Shown in pieces: positions 1 through 8,230 of a stretch of 38,292 nucleotides of DNA. The stretch is taken from assembly GCF_007280555.1 (NCBI RefSeq), contig NZ_VKDB01000027.1, positions 1-38,292 of the forward strand, in the 5' to 3' direction. Numbering within the stretch: position 1 is the first letter of the stretch; the number at the start of each line of letters is the position of its first letter. This DNA comes from Deinococcus detaillensis. Its GTDB lineage: Bacteria; Deinococcota; Deinococci; Deinococcales; Deinococcaceae. Both the position numbers and the translations under genes were made by a program. The notes beneath the pieces were generated by a model. The model saw nothing but the letters and a program-made list of their open reading frames with translations, did not search any database and was not told the DNA's origin.

Positions 1-57
1 CGCCAGCACGATCTGCTCTTTGGTGTCGGTCGGCCACTTCTTTCGCTGTTTTCCCAT
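1..57 (-). CDS. IS3-family transposase OrfA, N-terminal 19 residues
   Basis: The minus strand encodes MGKQRKKWPTDTKEQIVLA before the window ends. The basic start followed by W-x-x-(D/E)-x-K-x-x-I-V is the typical beginning of the helix-turn-helix OrfA protein of IS3 elements, which binds the IS ends and is joined to OrfB by frameshifting to give the active transposase. A GGAGGG Shine-Dalgarno sequence lies 7-8 nt upstream of the ATG. The remainder is outside the window. It may belong to the same IS type as the OrfB C-terminus at the right edge, since both lie on the minus strand. Confidence 0.7.
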   Translation of the reverse strand, partial: MGKQRKKWPTDTKEQIVLA

Positions 58-99
58 AATTTCCCTCCAGTGTGCCCTACCCTCGCAAGTGGGCGGACA
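1..99 (-). mobile_element. IS3-family insertion sequence, left end (partial)
   Basis: This is the orfA-proximal end of an IS3-type element running off the left edge. The minus strand starts with TGTCCGCCCACTTGCG at position 99 downwards, then a GGAGGG ribosome binding site, then the orfA start at 57. The boundary at 99 is inferred from the TG terminal dinucleotide, from partial similarity to the likely other end at 38202-38225, and because the transposase fragment to the right loses its family-like sequence at exactly this point. Confidence 0.7.
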
Positions 100-262
100 T
101 TTTTGGAAGGATTTCTTGGAGCATTACCATGGCGACCAACTCGGCGTCGCTGGCTTTTTCATTGGATTGCCGGACTTTGGGCGGCATCTTCGGAGCGAGC
201 CAAGTCTGGAGAACTTGTAGCGACGCTGAGATGGACAGTAAGCTGAGATCGGGATGGCACAT
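100..262 (-). pseudogene. Truncated DDE transposase, N-terminal fragment
   Basis: An open frame starts at ATG 262 and holds WLAPKMPPKVRQSN and SDAELVAMVMLQE. This resembles the N-terminus of IS4/IS982-like transposases often found in Deinococcus (general memory, not a search). The frame loses its family-like sequence at the IS3 boundary (position 99), where it runs into MSAHLRG and stops, so the IS3 element cut this gene. Only about 54 of an expected 250-300 residues remain. The precise IS family is uncertain. Confidence 0.5.
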
Positions 263-274
263 TGCACCGTCCCT

Positions 275-523
275 TTAGCATCTTCTATCTGTCGCTGCAA
301 CCCCTATACCTGGTAAGTATGTAAGCCCCAAAAGAGTCAGGACACGGGCTTCATTCTGCACATTCCCGAGGTTGAGGGCCAGCGTGTGGGCTTCTTGAAG
401 AAGAATTTCAGCGCGCTCTGCATCTGAACCCAACAGCGGTTCTGCTGCCATCATCAGTTCCTGTAGCCGCTCGGTGTCCGATACGGCCGCCGAGCCCCCC
501 AAAGCAGAAACAGAATTGACCAT
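275..523 (-). pseudogene. TPR-protein N-terminal fragment, interrupted by mobile DNA
   Basis: Starting at ATG 523, the frame reads like the N-terminal helical repeat of the TPR signalling proteins common in Deinococcus: residues about 16-65 contain ERLQELMMAAEPLL and ERAEILLQEAHTLALNLGN, with the alternating small/large pattern of TPR helices. The TPR-like sequence fades after VLTLLGLTYL and the frame stops at 275, just beside the transposase fragment, so it looks like the head of a longer gene cut by an earlier transposon. A -10-like TAGAGT on the minus strand (530-535) sits 6 nt before the ATG, so the fragment could still be transcribed as a leaderless message. The fusion point is not exact, and a genuine 82-aa protein cannot be excluded. 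Confidence 0.45.
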
Positions 524-689
524 GCAAAGACTCTATAGAAGGAGGTCTTACCGGCTTCTTTATGGCACGTTTACTTTCTCTCATGAAATCCGCTTCTGGG
601 TTCGTCCTCATCGAGGCATTTTCCTAGCGCTGGTGACTTCTCTGCTTTGGCTTCTTCCAAACTGGGCACTCCATCCATCCGAAAGGCCA

Positions 690-855
690 CAGCAACGCCC
701 ACGTTTTGGAGGTCGACGACTTCACGCGAGAATGCTTGGATGTCAGCACCTCGGTTGTGGGTGCGGATGTGGCCCGTCTCCTCCGTACGGCTTGGCCTTC
801 AATGAAGGGAACCTTAGAAGCGTTCTCAGGCCGAGACGGGCAGGACTACTGCACA
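690..855 (+). pseudogene. Decayed IS3-family OrfB fragment
   Basis: The plus strand contains VLEVDDFTRECL followed by DVSTSVVGADVARLL. This matches the pattern around the first catalytic aspartate of IS3 OrfB proteins (V-D-D-F-T-R-E-C-L, then a G-A-x-V-A-R-x-L helix). Similarity fades on both sides, and no complete DDE domain or IS end was recognised. It lies on the strand opposite to the terminal IS3 pieces, so it is an older, separate insertion. The rest of 524-896 holds nothing else I can name. Confidence 0.4.
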
Positions 856-896
856 CAGAAATCGGCGGCCCTCAAGAGCGCTTACGGAGCAACGGC

Positions 897-2432
897 TTAT
901 TTTTTGATCCACACATCTTTCAGGCTTTCGAGCGAGCCGTTGGCATAATGCACGTACCCCTGAACAGCAGGGCGCACCAGCTCATACTGCTGATTGGCGT
1001 CGATAAAGACGTACCCGACCTGCTCGGAGATCAGCTGCTGAACTTGCTGATAAATGACCTTGCGCTTGGCCTGATCTGTCGTGCGCCGACCTGCTTCGAG
1101 GAGGGTGTCGACCTGCTTGTTGGAAAAGCTCTGCACATTGAATTTTTCGCCGGTATGAAACTGATTGTAGAAAAAGTCGTCAGGATCGGTGCTGCCCACC
1201 CAGCCGAGCAAGACCGCGTCGAAGTTTTTATTGATGAAGTCGTTGAGGAATAGCCCCCATTCCATCGGTACAACCTGCACTTTGATGTTCAGCGGTTGAA
1301 GTTGGGCCTGAATCGCTTGGGCAATATTCACCTGCGATTTGTAATCGGCCCCGACCTTGATGGTCATCGAGAATCCGTCTTTATAGCCAGCCGCGATCAT
1401 CAACTGCTTGGCTTTGTCCAGATTGGTAACCTGCACCTTGCAAGTGGCGTGGGCCCAGCTGAAAGAGGGAACCGAACCGCAATTGAGCGGCGTGCCGTGG
1501 CCGAACAGCGCCGTCTTGACGATCGAGTCGCGGTCGATGGCATACGAGATCGCCTGACGCACCCGCACATCGCTGAACGGCTTTACTTTGTTGTTGAGGC
1601 TCATCTCATCGTAGTTGCTGCTGGAGCCGCCGACCAGCTTGACGCTGGAATTGGTCTTGAGGCTGTCGATCTGGTTAAATGGCACACTCATGGCGATGTC
1701 GGTCAGCCCGCTTTGGAGATTGATGATCCGGCTGACGTCGTCTTTGACGGCCTTGAAGACCAACTGATCGACATAAGGCTGATTCTTTTCCCAGTAGTAG
1801 GGGTTGCGTTCCAGCGTGACCGAGTCGCCGGGCACCCAGCGCACGAACTTGAATGGGCCGGAGCCGAGCGGCACTTTGTTGAGATCCTTGCCCTCGGCGT
1901 AGCCGCTCGGCATGACGCCCATGGTCTGGTCGGCCATCTTGATCAAGAACGGCGCAAAAGAAGCCTTGAGCTTGATCACCACCTGATTGGGGCTGGGCGC
2001 TTCGATGCTGGTGATATTCAGCAGGTCGCCGCGCCGAGGAGAAGCCAGTTTGGGATCAAGGACACGCTTGATCGAGTACACCACGTCCCGGCTGGTCAGG
2101 GCGCGGCCATCCGAGAACTTGACGCCGGGGCGCAGGGTAAAGGTGTAAGTCTTGCCATCGGCGCTGATTTTCCAGCTCTGGGCGATTGCGGGCGCAGGCT
2201 GACCGTCCGGGGTGATCGTCGTCAGCGAATCGTAGATCTGATCTACCACAACCGACGACGAAGCTGCCGAAAGGGTTGCCGGATCCAGCCCCACGATATC
2301 GGCCTGCTGCGCGACCGTGAGTGTGCCGCCGCGCACAGGCGCACCTTGAGACTGGGCAGCGCCGTTCGTGCTGGCTGCCATGAAGGCCGTGAGGAGAAGA
2401 ACCGATAACGAACGCTGAGACAAATGAGACAT
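897..2432 (-). CDS. ABC transporter peptide-type substrate-binding protein
   Basis: A 511-aa extracytoplasmic solute-binding protein of the SBP_bac_5 (DppA/OppA/NikA) family. Residues 1 to about 25 form a signal peptide with a basic start, a hydrophobic core and a small-residue region ending around NGAAQ. Family hallmarks are GGTLTVAQQADIVGLDP at the N-terminus, the DGKTYTFTLRPGVKFSDG segment, DVVYSIKRVLDP, GSGPFKF, and the VRQAISYAIDRDSIV helix. It should capture oligopeptides or related ligands outside the membrane for an ABC permease, but no permease or ATPase gene is in the window, so it is an orphan or works with a distant transporter. AAGGAG precedes ATG 2432 by 8 nt. It is divergent from the prolyl oligopeptidase operon, which suggests joint control. 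The ligand cannot be read from sequence. Confidence 0.9.
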   Translation of the reverse strand: MSHLSQRSLSVLLLTAFMAASTNGAAQSQGAPVRGGTLTVAQQADIVGLDPATLSAASSSVVVDQIYDSLTTITPDGQPAPAIAQSWKISADGKTYTFTLRPGVKFSDGRALTSRDVVYSIKRVLDPKLASPRRGDLLNITSIEAPSPNQVVIKLKASFAPFLIKMADQTMGVMPSGYAEGKDLNKVPLGSGPFKFVRWVPGDSVTLERNPYYWEKNQPYVDQLVFKAVKDDVSRIINLQSGLTDIAMSVPFNQIDSLKTNSSVKLVGGSSSNYDEMSLNNKVKPFSDVRVRQAISYAIDRDSIVKTALFGHGTPLNCGSVPSFSWAHATCKVQVTNLDKAKQLMIAAGYKDGFSMTIKVGADYKSQVNIAQAIQAQLQPLNIKVQVVPMEWGLFLNDFINKNFDAVLLGWVGSTDPDDFFYNQFHTGEKFNVQSFSNKQVDTLLEAGRRTTDQAKRKVIYQQVQQLISEQVGYVFIDANQQYELVRPAVQGYVHYANGSLESLKDVWIKK

Positions 2433-2487
2433 GACGCACTCCTTGGCAAAAGCCAGATAGCAATGAATGAAGCTATAAGTACTGCTC

Positions 2488-2516
2488 AGTGTGGCCCTTG
2501 AATGAAACTATGTCAA
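2488..2516 (-). promoter_or_regulatory. Candidate promoter of the substrate-binding protein gene
   Basis: The minus strand has a perfect -35 TTGACA (2511-2516), a 17-nt spacer and a weak -10 CACACT (2488-2493). This would leave a leader of about 50 nt before ATG 2432, containing the AAGGAG ribosome binding site. The poor -10 suggests dependence on an activator or use of another site such as TTATAG further in. Confidence 0.4.
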
Positions 2517-2540
2517 GCGCCAATGGCCGGGTTGATCTCA

Positions 2541-2569
2541 TTCACGCAGGCCGCGTTTTTTGTTACAGT
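2541..2569 (+). promoter_or_regulatory. Candidate leaderless promoter of the oligopeptidase operon
   Basis: TTCACG (2541-2546), a 17-nt spacer and TACAGT (2564-2569) are followed after 7 nt by ATG 2577. The placement puts the transcription start at or next to the start codon, as in leaderless mRNAs. The GGAG next to the ATG is too close to act as a Shine-Dalgarno site. Confidence 0.5.
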
Positions 2570-2576
2570 GCTGGAG

Positions 2577-4685
2577 ATGACTACTCCAACAGACGGCAAT
2601 CGGCGCTTTCCTGAAACCCGGCGCGGCGACCATGTGGAGCTTTACCAACGCTTGGGCGGACAGGAGGCCGCCCTTCCTGACCCCTACCGCTGGCTCGAAG
2701 ACGCCGAGTCGCCTGAGACACGGAAATGGGTCGAGGCCCAAAATGAGCACGCGGCGGCCTACCTAAGCGCCCAGCCCCTCTGGGATATTTACCGCGCACG
2801 CCTGACTGAACTGTGGAACTTTCCCAAGAGTGGAGTGCCCTGGCACCGGGGCGCTTCCTATTTCCGCACGTTCAATCCGGGACTGCTGAATCAGCCGCGC
2901 CTGGAAGTCGCCGCTGGCCCGCACGGCCCTTGGCGCGGGCTGCTCGACCCCAATTTGCTGAGCGAGGACGGCACGGTTTCGCTGACAGCGGCCTCGGTCA
3001 GCCGCGATGGACACTGGCTGGCCTACAGCACCCAGAGTGGCGGCAGCGACTGGCTGACCTGGCAAGTCCGCGACGTGGCAACCGGTGAAAACGGCCCCGA
3101 TCTGATCGAGTGGAGTAAATTCAGTGACGCGACGTGGCATCCGGATGGCAGCGGTTTTTACTACGCCGCCTATGACGCGCCGCAGCCCGGTGAAGCGCTG
3201 ACCGGCACCAACCGCGACCAGCGACTGATGTTTCACCGTCTCGGCACGGCCCAAGCCGACGACCAGGTGGTGCTCAGCCGTTCCGATCAACCGGACTGGG
3301 GTTTCCGGCAAATAGACATCACCGACGATGGCCGCTTTCTGGTCGTCGAGGTCTGGCTGGGCACCAGCCGCAAGAATCAACTGTGGGTGCAGGAGCTGGG
3401 CAGCGCTCAGCCCTTCGTGGAACTCGTCGGTGAATTCCGTGCCGGATACCATCTCATCGGCAGTGAAGGCGACGAACTGCTGCTGCTGACCGATGAGGAC
3501 GCGCCGCTCAACCGGGTGCTGCGCTGGAACATCTCGACCGGCGAGCGGCGCGACGTTCTGGCGCAGGGCGCTCATCAGCTCGATTCCGTGTCGCTGGTCA
3601 AGGACGGCCTCCTTGCCGTCACGCTGCACGACGCCAGCCACCGCCTTCACCTGTATTCACGCTCAGGTGAGCGGCACGGGGAGATTGCGCTGCCCGGCCT
3701 GGGCACCCTGCAAGACCTGCACACCCAGCCGGGTGATTCCGAGGTCTTTTTCGGCTTCGATTCGTTTCTGGCACCCCTGACGCCCTACCGCCTACAGCTG
3801 CCGAATACCACTCCTGAAGTTCTGGGGGACACGTTATCTGCTCAAGATACCGGGGCCTCCCAAGACACAGGGGCCTACGAGGTGACCCAGACCTTCATTC
3901 AGAGCAGCGACGGCACCCGCGTACCATATTTCCTGATCGCGGCCCGTACCCTGACCCGGGACGGCACCAACCCCACTTTGCTGTACGGCTACGGGGGCTT
4001 CGGCGTCAGTGTGCTCCCGAGCTTTAATCCGGGGATGCTCGCGTGGCTGGAGCGCGGCGGGGTGTTCGCCGTCGCCAACCTGCGGGGCGGCGGCGAGTAC
4101 GGCACCGCGTGGCACCAGGGCGGCATGCTGGACAGCAAGCAAAACGTGTTCGATGATTTTATAGCCGTGGCCGAGCACCTGATCTCCACCGGCGTCACCA
4201 GCGCCGCGCACCTGGGCATTCAGGGAGTCAGCAACGGCGGCCTGCTCGTCGGCGCGGCAATGACGCAGCGTCCCGAACTGTTCGCGGCAGCGGTGCCGCA
4301 AGTCGGCGTGATGGATATGCTGCGCTATCACCTCTTCACGGTCGGGTGGAGCTGGGCCAGCGATTACGGACGCAGCGACGATCCCCAGATGTTTGATGTT
4401 CTGCGGGCCTACTCGCCGCTGCACAATTTGCGGGAAGGAACGCGCTATCCAGCCACGCTGATCACCACTGGCGACCACGACGACCGCGTGGTGCCCGCAC
4501 ATTCCTACAAGTTTGCGGCCGAGTTGCAGCGCTGCCAAGCGTCCGAGGCTCCTACCCTGATCCGGATTCAGACCCGGGCCGGACACGGTGCCGGTAAACC
4601 GACCGCCCTGCTGATCGAGGAAGCCGCCGATCTGTTCACCTTCCTGGAAGTTGAGCTGAAAGGGACAGACGCTTCACAGGCGTGA
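2577..4685 (+). CDS. Prolyl oligopeptidase, S9A family
   Basis: A 702-aa serine peptidase that cleaves short peptides after proline, with the usual family length (about 700). The N-terminal region carries the family signature DPYRWLEDAESPE, the middle is the seven-bladed propeller (LTAASVSRDGHWLAYS and similar blades), and the C-terminal part is the alpha/beta hydrolase domain. The catalytic residues are visible: Ser552 in GVSNGG, the Asp in HDDRVVPAHS (635/636) and His670 in RAGHGAGKPT. The family motif NLRGGGEYGTAWH is intact. No signal peptide is seen with this start, so it acts in the cytoplasm. The start at 2577 is chosen because the 25 upstream in-frame residues lie over the promoter and are not family-like. 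It is first in an apparent operon with the RpiR regulator and acetamidase, and divergent from the peptide-binding protein. Confidence 0.92.
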   Translation: MTTPTDGNRRFPETRRGDHVELYQRLGGQEAALPDPYRWLEDAESPETRKWVEAQNEHAAAYLSAQPLWDIYRARLTELWNFPKSGVPWHRGASYFRTFNPGLLNQPRLEVAAGPHGPWRGLLDPNLLSEDGTVSLTAASVSRDGHWLAYSTQSGGSDWLTWQVRDVATGENGPDLIEWSKFSDATWHPDGSGFYYAAYDAPQPGEALTGTNRDQRLMFHRLGTAQADDQVVLSRSDQPDWGFRQIDITDDGRFLVVEVWLGTSRKNQLWVQELGSAQPFVELVGEFRAGYHLIGSEGDELLLLTDEDAPLNRVLRWNISTGERRDVLAQGAHQLDSVSLVKDGLLAVTLHDASHRLHLYSRSGERHGEIALPGLGTLQDLHTQPGDSEVFFGFDSFLAPLTPYRLQLPNTTPEVLGDTLSAQDTGASQDTGAYEVTQTFIQSSDGTRVPYFLIAARTLTRDGTNPTLLYGYGGFGVSVLPSFNPGMLAWLERGGVFAVANLRGGGEYGTAWHQGGMLDSKQNVFDDFIAVAEHLISTGVTSAAHLGIQGVSNGGLLVGAAMTQRPELFAAAVPQVGVMDMLRYHLFTVGWSWASDYGRSDDPQMFDVLRAYSPLHNLREGTRYPATLITTGDHDDRVVPAHSYKFAAELQRCQASEAPTLIRIQTRAGHGAGKPTALLIEEAADLFTFLEVELKGTDASQA

Positions 4686-4694
4686 TAGAGAAGA

Positions 4695-5657
4695 ATGAAG
4701 ATGCAGACGGCACAAAAGACTGAGCAGACCGCAACCAGAGCACTCTCGACCCGCCAAGACGTGATTGGGCACATTCAGGACACCTTGGCGCAGTTGCCAC
4801 CGGCCCAGCAGCGGGCGGCGCATTTCGTGATGAACGCCCTTTCGCAGGTGCCGTTCATGACGACCACAGCGCTCGCGGAGGCGGCGCAGACCAGTCAGGC
4901 GACCGTGACCCGGCTGGTGCTGTCGCTCGGCTTTCGCAGCTACCTGGAATTTTCCGAGACGGTCAGCCGCGTGGTGCTCAGTGAACTGGGAGAAGCCGCG
5001 CCGCCCGACCGCTTCGAGCAGTCGCGCTCCCATCCTGATCCGACGTCCCTTCTTCACCAGGAAGCGCAGCATATCTTGCAACTCGCCGCACTGGTGGAGG
5101 GTCAAACCTTTCAGCGCGTGGTGCAAAAGCTTGTGGGCGCACGCGAGGTCATCGTGGTCGGCATGGGCGCTTCGGCTTGCCTCGCTTCCCACACGGCCCT
5201 CTACCTCTCCCGCCTGCGCCCCGGCGTGCGCTCGGTCACGACCCTGGATATCGGGCAGGCCATAGAAACGCTGAACGCTGGCCCGGACGTTTGGGCGTTG
5301 GTGTTCACGGTACCGCGCATCACCGTTGATCTGGAGCGCTACCTGACTCTCCTGCGGCGCTGCCAGGTGCCGGTGGTGCTGGTCGCCGAGCAGCCGGCCA
5401 ACCCGCTCATCCCCTTCGCCAGCGAACTGCTGGTTGTGCCGGTTTCGCGCAGTCCCACCACTTCAGTTCCCGCCGCCATGCTGGTGCTGGGCACCCTGCT
5501 GGTGGACGCCGTAGCGCAGGCCCAACCCGAGCGCACTGCTGCACAGCTCGCCACCTTTGAACAACTGCTGGTGCGGGAGTTGCCGCAGGTTCTTCCCGAA
5601 ACGATGCCCTCGCCCCAATTTATATTCACGGCGGCCTCACCGCTGGAGGAGAACTGA
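4695..5657 (+). CDS. MurR/RpiR-family transcriptional regulator
   Basis: A 320-aa regulator. The N-terminal part has the RpiR helix-turn-helix (about residues 25-95: PPAQQRAAHFVMN, then TTALAEAAQTSQATVTRLVLSLGFRSY), and a SIS sugar-isomerase-like domain follows (about 130-265: VVGMGASACLASHTALYLSRL). Family members bind DNA near their own operon and sense phosphosugars or other small ligands through the SIS fold. Nine bases separate it from the oligopeptidase stop, and its stop codon overlaps the acetamidase start (TGATG), so it is co-transcribed and probably controls this locus. The ligand is unknown. ATG 4695 has only a weak AGAGAAG site; ATG 4701 is a possible alternative. Confidence 0.88.
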   Translation: MKMQTAQKTEQTATRALSTRQDVIGHIQDTLAQLPPAQQRAAHFVMNALSQVPFMTTTALAEAAQTSQATVTRLVLSLGFRSYLEFSETVSRVVLSELGEAAPPDRFEQSRSHPDPTSLLHQEAQHILQLAALVEGQTFQRVVQKLVGAREVIVVGMGASACLASHTALYLSRLRPGVRSVTTLDIGQAIETLNAGPDVWALVFTVPRITVDLERYLTLLRRCQVPVVLVAEQPANPLIPFASELLVVPVSRSPTTSVPAAMLVLGTLLVDAVAQAQPERTAAQLATFEQLLVRELPQVLPETMPSPQFIFTAASPLEEN

Positions 5658-6661
5658 TGAGTCCGTCTGTTCCTAGCCGTACACACCTCCTCGGCACCGA
5701 CTCTGTTCACACGGTCTGGTCGCGTGACCTCGCCCCGGCGCTGCGGGTGGCTCCGGGTGACACGATCACCTTTCAGACCCTCGACGCTTCCTACGGCGCG
5801 GTGGCGCGTCAGGTCGCTGCCGGTTCCCTAGACTGCCCCGAGACACTGCGCGAAGCCGTCCTGCAAAGCGTTTATCCTGAACAGCCAGCCACCGCCGGTG
5901 TGCGAGGACACCCCCTCACCGGCCCAGTGTTTATCGAAAATGCGCTTCCCGGAGATACTTTACAGATCGAACTTCATGGGGTCGAGGTGGCGGCCTGGGG
6001 CTGGAACGCTTGCCGTCCAGGGGGAATTGGTCTGCTTGACGACGAGGTGCCGGAGGCCCATACCCAGTTCTGGGATCTGAGAGACGGCCACTCCGCCGAC
6101 TTTCTGGGCCTGGCCCGGATTCCTCTGGCTCCTTTTCCCGGCATCGTCGGCGTGGCTCCAGCGGAAGCTGGACTGCACCGCACCGCGCCGCCGCGCCAGG
6201 TGGGCGGCAATATGGATATCCGGCAGCTCACCGTGGGCAGCACCCTGTATTTGCCAGTCGAAGTAGAGGGGGCGCTGCTAAGCCTCGGGGACGTGCATGC
6301 GGCTCAGGGCGACGGCGAGGTGTCGAGCACCGGCATCGAGACCGACGCCCGCGTGACCCTGCGTGTACAGGTGCTCAAGGACAGGTCCATCCGCACGCCT
6401 CACCTGCGTACGGGGCCGGAGCCGACAGATTTATGGAGCGCCGGAGCGTACATGACCACCGGGCACGCTCCCGATCTACGCGAAGCGGCCCGCACGGCGC
6501 TGCGAGAACTGGTGGCGCACCTGCAGCGTGAGTACGGCCTGACTTACGTGCAGGCTTACGTGCTGTGCAGCGCCTGTGCCGACCTGAGAATCAGTCAAAT
6601 CGTAGACGCACCTCATTTCACGGTGAGCGCCCTTTTCCCTGAACGTATCTTTGAGCGCTAA
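5657..6661 (+). CDS. Acetamidase/formamidase family protein
   Basis: A 334-aa cytoplasmic amidase of the FmdA/AmdA fold, which hydrolyses short amides to ammonia and a carboxylate. Hallmarks are LPGDTLQIELHGVE, GGNMDIRQLTVGSTLYLPVEVEGALLSLGD (shared core of the family), GDVHAAQGDGEVSSTGIE with the metal-site DxHAxxGxGE, and the C-terminal YVLCSACADLRISQIVD. Length fits the short bacterial subgroup (about 300-340). The ATG overlaps the regulator stop and is preceded by GGAGGA 7-8 nt upstream, so translation is likely coupled. With the peptide-binding protein and the oligopeptidase it suggests use of peptide- or amide-type nitrogen compounds; the real substrate is not shown by sequence. Confidence 0.88.
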   Translation: MSPSVPSRTHLLGTDSVHTVWSRDLAPALRVAPGDTITFQTLDASYGAVARQVAAGSLDCPETLREAVLQSVYPEQPATAGVRGHPLTGPVFIENALPGDTLQIELHGVEVAAWGWNACRPGGIGLLDDEVPEAHTQFWDLRDGHSADFLGLARIPLAPFPGIVGVAPAEAGLHRTAPPRQVGGNMDIRQLTVGSTLYLPVEVEGALLSLGDVHAAQGDGEVSSTGIETDARVTLRVQVLKDRSIRTPHLRTGPEPTDLWSAGAYMTTGHAPDLREAARTALRELVAHLQREYGLTYVQAYVLCSACADLRISQIVDAPHFTVSALFPERIFER

Positions 6662-6678
6662 AGACAATAAGAGTGCAT

Positions 6679-6710
6679 TTCTGGGAAATGAGACGGCCAA
6701 TTTCCCAGAA
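6679..6710. repeat. Inverted repeat downstream of the acetamidase gene
   Basis: TTCTGGGAAAT (6679-6689) and ATTTCCCAGAA (6700-6710) are perfect 11-bp arms around a 10-nt loop, 17 bases after the acetamidase stop. There is no T-run next to it, so it is either a weak bidirectional terminator or an mRNA 3'-end stabiliser between two convergent genes. Confidence 0.55.
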
Positions 6711-6800
6711 GGTAATTCGTAGCAGGCGGAGTGGTGAAAAAGAGGGAGATGTTGGGGAACTGACCCATTCCCTCCACATCACTCGGCTTACTCCGTCACA

Positions 6801-7628
6801 TCATTTCAGTCGTGTGGGGACTTGAACGTCGCAGATACTGAAATCCGCTCCTTTCTCACGCCTCACCTTGGCGATAAGTTGCGCAAAGGCTGGGCTCTGC
6901 GTATCCATCATTTCGACGTTGGGGCGCTGGCCTTCGGGCAGGTCGGCGGCCACCTGAACACGCTGCATCATATCAGGATTCGCTGGGGGCTCGCCAGCGG
7001 CCACCGTGGTGATAATTTCGCGTCCTATCACGGCATTGCCCCAGGCGGTGTACTGCAGGCCCAACCGGAATGAAGACGCCCCGCGCATAAAGAAAATTTC
7101 GCTGTTGGCGCTGTTCACGTCCTCCCCCCGGCCCATCCCAGCCACTCCCGGGCAGTAAGCGCCCCAGGCTTGGAAGTTAGGGACATTGCGCCGCTGGGTT
7201 TCCTTGGCAGAAACAGTCAGGATAGGCATGGTGCCCAGAAAACCTGCATTGCCGTCGCTGGTCTGTGTGACCTGTCGCCAGGGCGTTTTGTCTGGCAATC
7301 TCACCGAAAACTCGGCTTCGAGATTCGGATAGGTTGAAGTTCCCCCGTCTTTGTTGTTGGGATTGCCCGTCTGGACGACGAAGAGATCGATCACCCGGTG
7401 AAACTGCAAGCCGTTGTAGACCCCTTCACGGGCGAGCAGCTTGATGCGCTGGACGGCATTGGGTGCCAGGTCAGGGCGCATCTCGACGATCATGCGCCCT
7501 TTGGTGGTGTCAATGACCAATAGATTTTGCGGATCAAGTGGAACCCACTGGGCTTGAGTCTGCACAGATTGCATTGGAGCACACGAAGCGAGCAAGGACA
7601 AGCTGAGCCACAATGCAGATTTTTTCAT
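6801..7628 (-). CDS. Cyclophilin-type peptidyl-prolyl isomerase, lipoprotein
   Basis: A 275-aa protein that catalyses cis-trans isomerisation of X-Pro bonds in envelope proteins. The N-terminus is a lipoprotein signal: MKKSALWLSLSLLASC with lipobox LASC, lipidation at Cys16. The cyclophilin domain spans about residues 36-225, with TTKGRMIVEMRPDLAPNAV, the active-site strip FHRVIDLFVVQTGNPN (usual FHRV-x-x-x-F-x-x-Q-x-G-D/N-P), GVAGMGRG and YTAWGNAVIGREIITTV. A long insert between Q and A segments and a C-terminal tail ending SICDVQVPTRLK are not part of the core. Expressed from its own leaderless-type promoter and convergent with the acetamidase operon. Confidence 0.9.
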   Translation of the reverse strand: MKKSALWLSLSLLASCAPMQSVQTQAQWVPLDPQNLLVIDTTKGRMIVEMRPDLAPNAVQRIKLLAREGVYNGLQFHRVIDLFVVQTGNPNNKDGGTSTYPNLEAEFSVRLPDKTPWRQVTQTSDGNAGFLGTMPILTVSAKETQRRNVPNFQAWGAYCPGVAGMGRGEDVNSANSEIFFMRGASSFRLGLQYTAWGNAVIGREIITTVAAGEPPANPDMMQRVQVAADLPEGQRPNVEMMDTQSPAFAQLIAKVRREKGADFSICDVQVPTRLK

Positions 7629-7634
7629 AGCTCA

Positions 7635-7662
7635 GTATTAAGCTTCAGGTGAGAAACGTCAA
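7635..7662 (-). promoter_or_regulatory. Strong sigma70-type promoter, leaderless, of the cyclophilin gene
   Basis: The minus strand reads TTGACG (7657-7662), a 16-nt spacer and TAATAC (7635-7640), followed by 6 nt and the ATG at 7628. No Shine-Dalgarno site fits in the 6-nt gap, so the mRNA should begin at or next to the start codon. Confidence 0.65.
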
Positions 7663-7703
7663 CAGACTTCTTAGAAAAGTCGGGGTTTGTTTTGGAACGT
7701 TTG

Positions 7704-7982
7704 CTAAAAAAGCGGCTCTTTTTGACTGAGCGGGTGTGCCGGACGCTTCAGCAGACCAAACATGGGCTCAGAGAGTTTTGATGACCCATATCTACCAAGA
7801 GCAGCACCCCGCCCGCCTTCAGTCTTTCGCGCTGCGAGCCGATTCAGTGGCCCGCTCTTCCGCTCACCTTTGGTGCGGAGAACTGAGTTGGCCCAGACCA
7901 CCGCCCCGACCATGCCCGTGCTGACCACCACTGGGGCCACCAGCGAATACAGATAGAGTTTGTCGAGTTCTTCCCATCTCAT
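7704..7982 (-). CDS. Small membrane protein of unknown function
   Basis: A 92-aa protein with start ATG 7982. Residues about 10-31 (LYLYSLVAPVVVSTGMVGAVVW) form one clear membrane segment. The remaining 60 residues are basic and polar (RTKGERKSG, LAARKTEGGRG, PLSQKEPLF) and probably cytoplasmic. A weak GGGAG lies 3-4 nt before the ATG. No family is recognised. It lies between repA and the cyclophilin gene on the same strand. The frame continues open upstream to 8234 but that part looks non-coding, so the short form is preferred. Confidence 0.4.
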   Translation of the reverse strand: MRWEELDKLYLYSLVAPVVVSTGMVGAVVWANSVLRTKGERKSGPLNRLAARKTEGGRGAALGRYGSSKLSEPMFGLLKRPAHPLSQKEPLF

Positions 7983-8230
7983 TACTCCCAAGGGCGTGAG
8001 CGCCCCCAAGAGCGGCAAATCGATCTGGCATCTGCTCTCCGGCCTGTCCACCCCCCAAGTAGAGACTCCAGGTCCACTTGGCGAGCACCGCGCACCCACA
8101 CTGGCACTTCCAAGCTGGCGGTAGCCATGCAGAGCAGCGGAGAACCGCCTACAGGCGTGGTTTGGTACTTGATGTTCCGCTTCAGCACAATCACCAACCC
8201 CTTCAAACACGCTTGCTACTTGGGCAAAGT
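7983..8230 (-). other. Repair-like leftover between repA and the membrane protein gene
   Basis: No convincing gene. One minus-strand frame from about 8206 to 7982 has protein-like composition (TTPVGGSPLLCMATASLEVPV) but lacks a good ribosome binding site and matches nothing I know. It may be a decayed gene. Confidence 0.2.

Noticed and set aside
474..1253. Plus-strand open frame (259 codons) at the left side
   Set aside because: It crosses an IS3 orfB scrap in another frame and runs opposite the 3' end of the substrate-binding protein gene; no start signal or domain.
1296..2408. Plus-strand open frame (370 codons) opposite the substrate-binding protein
   Set aside because: An antisense shadow without motifs; the minus-strand protein is unambiguous.
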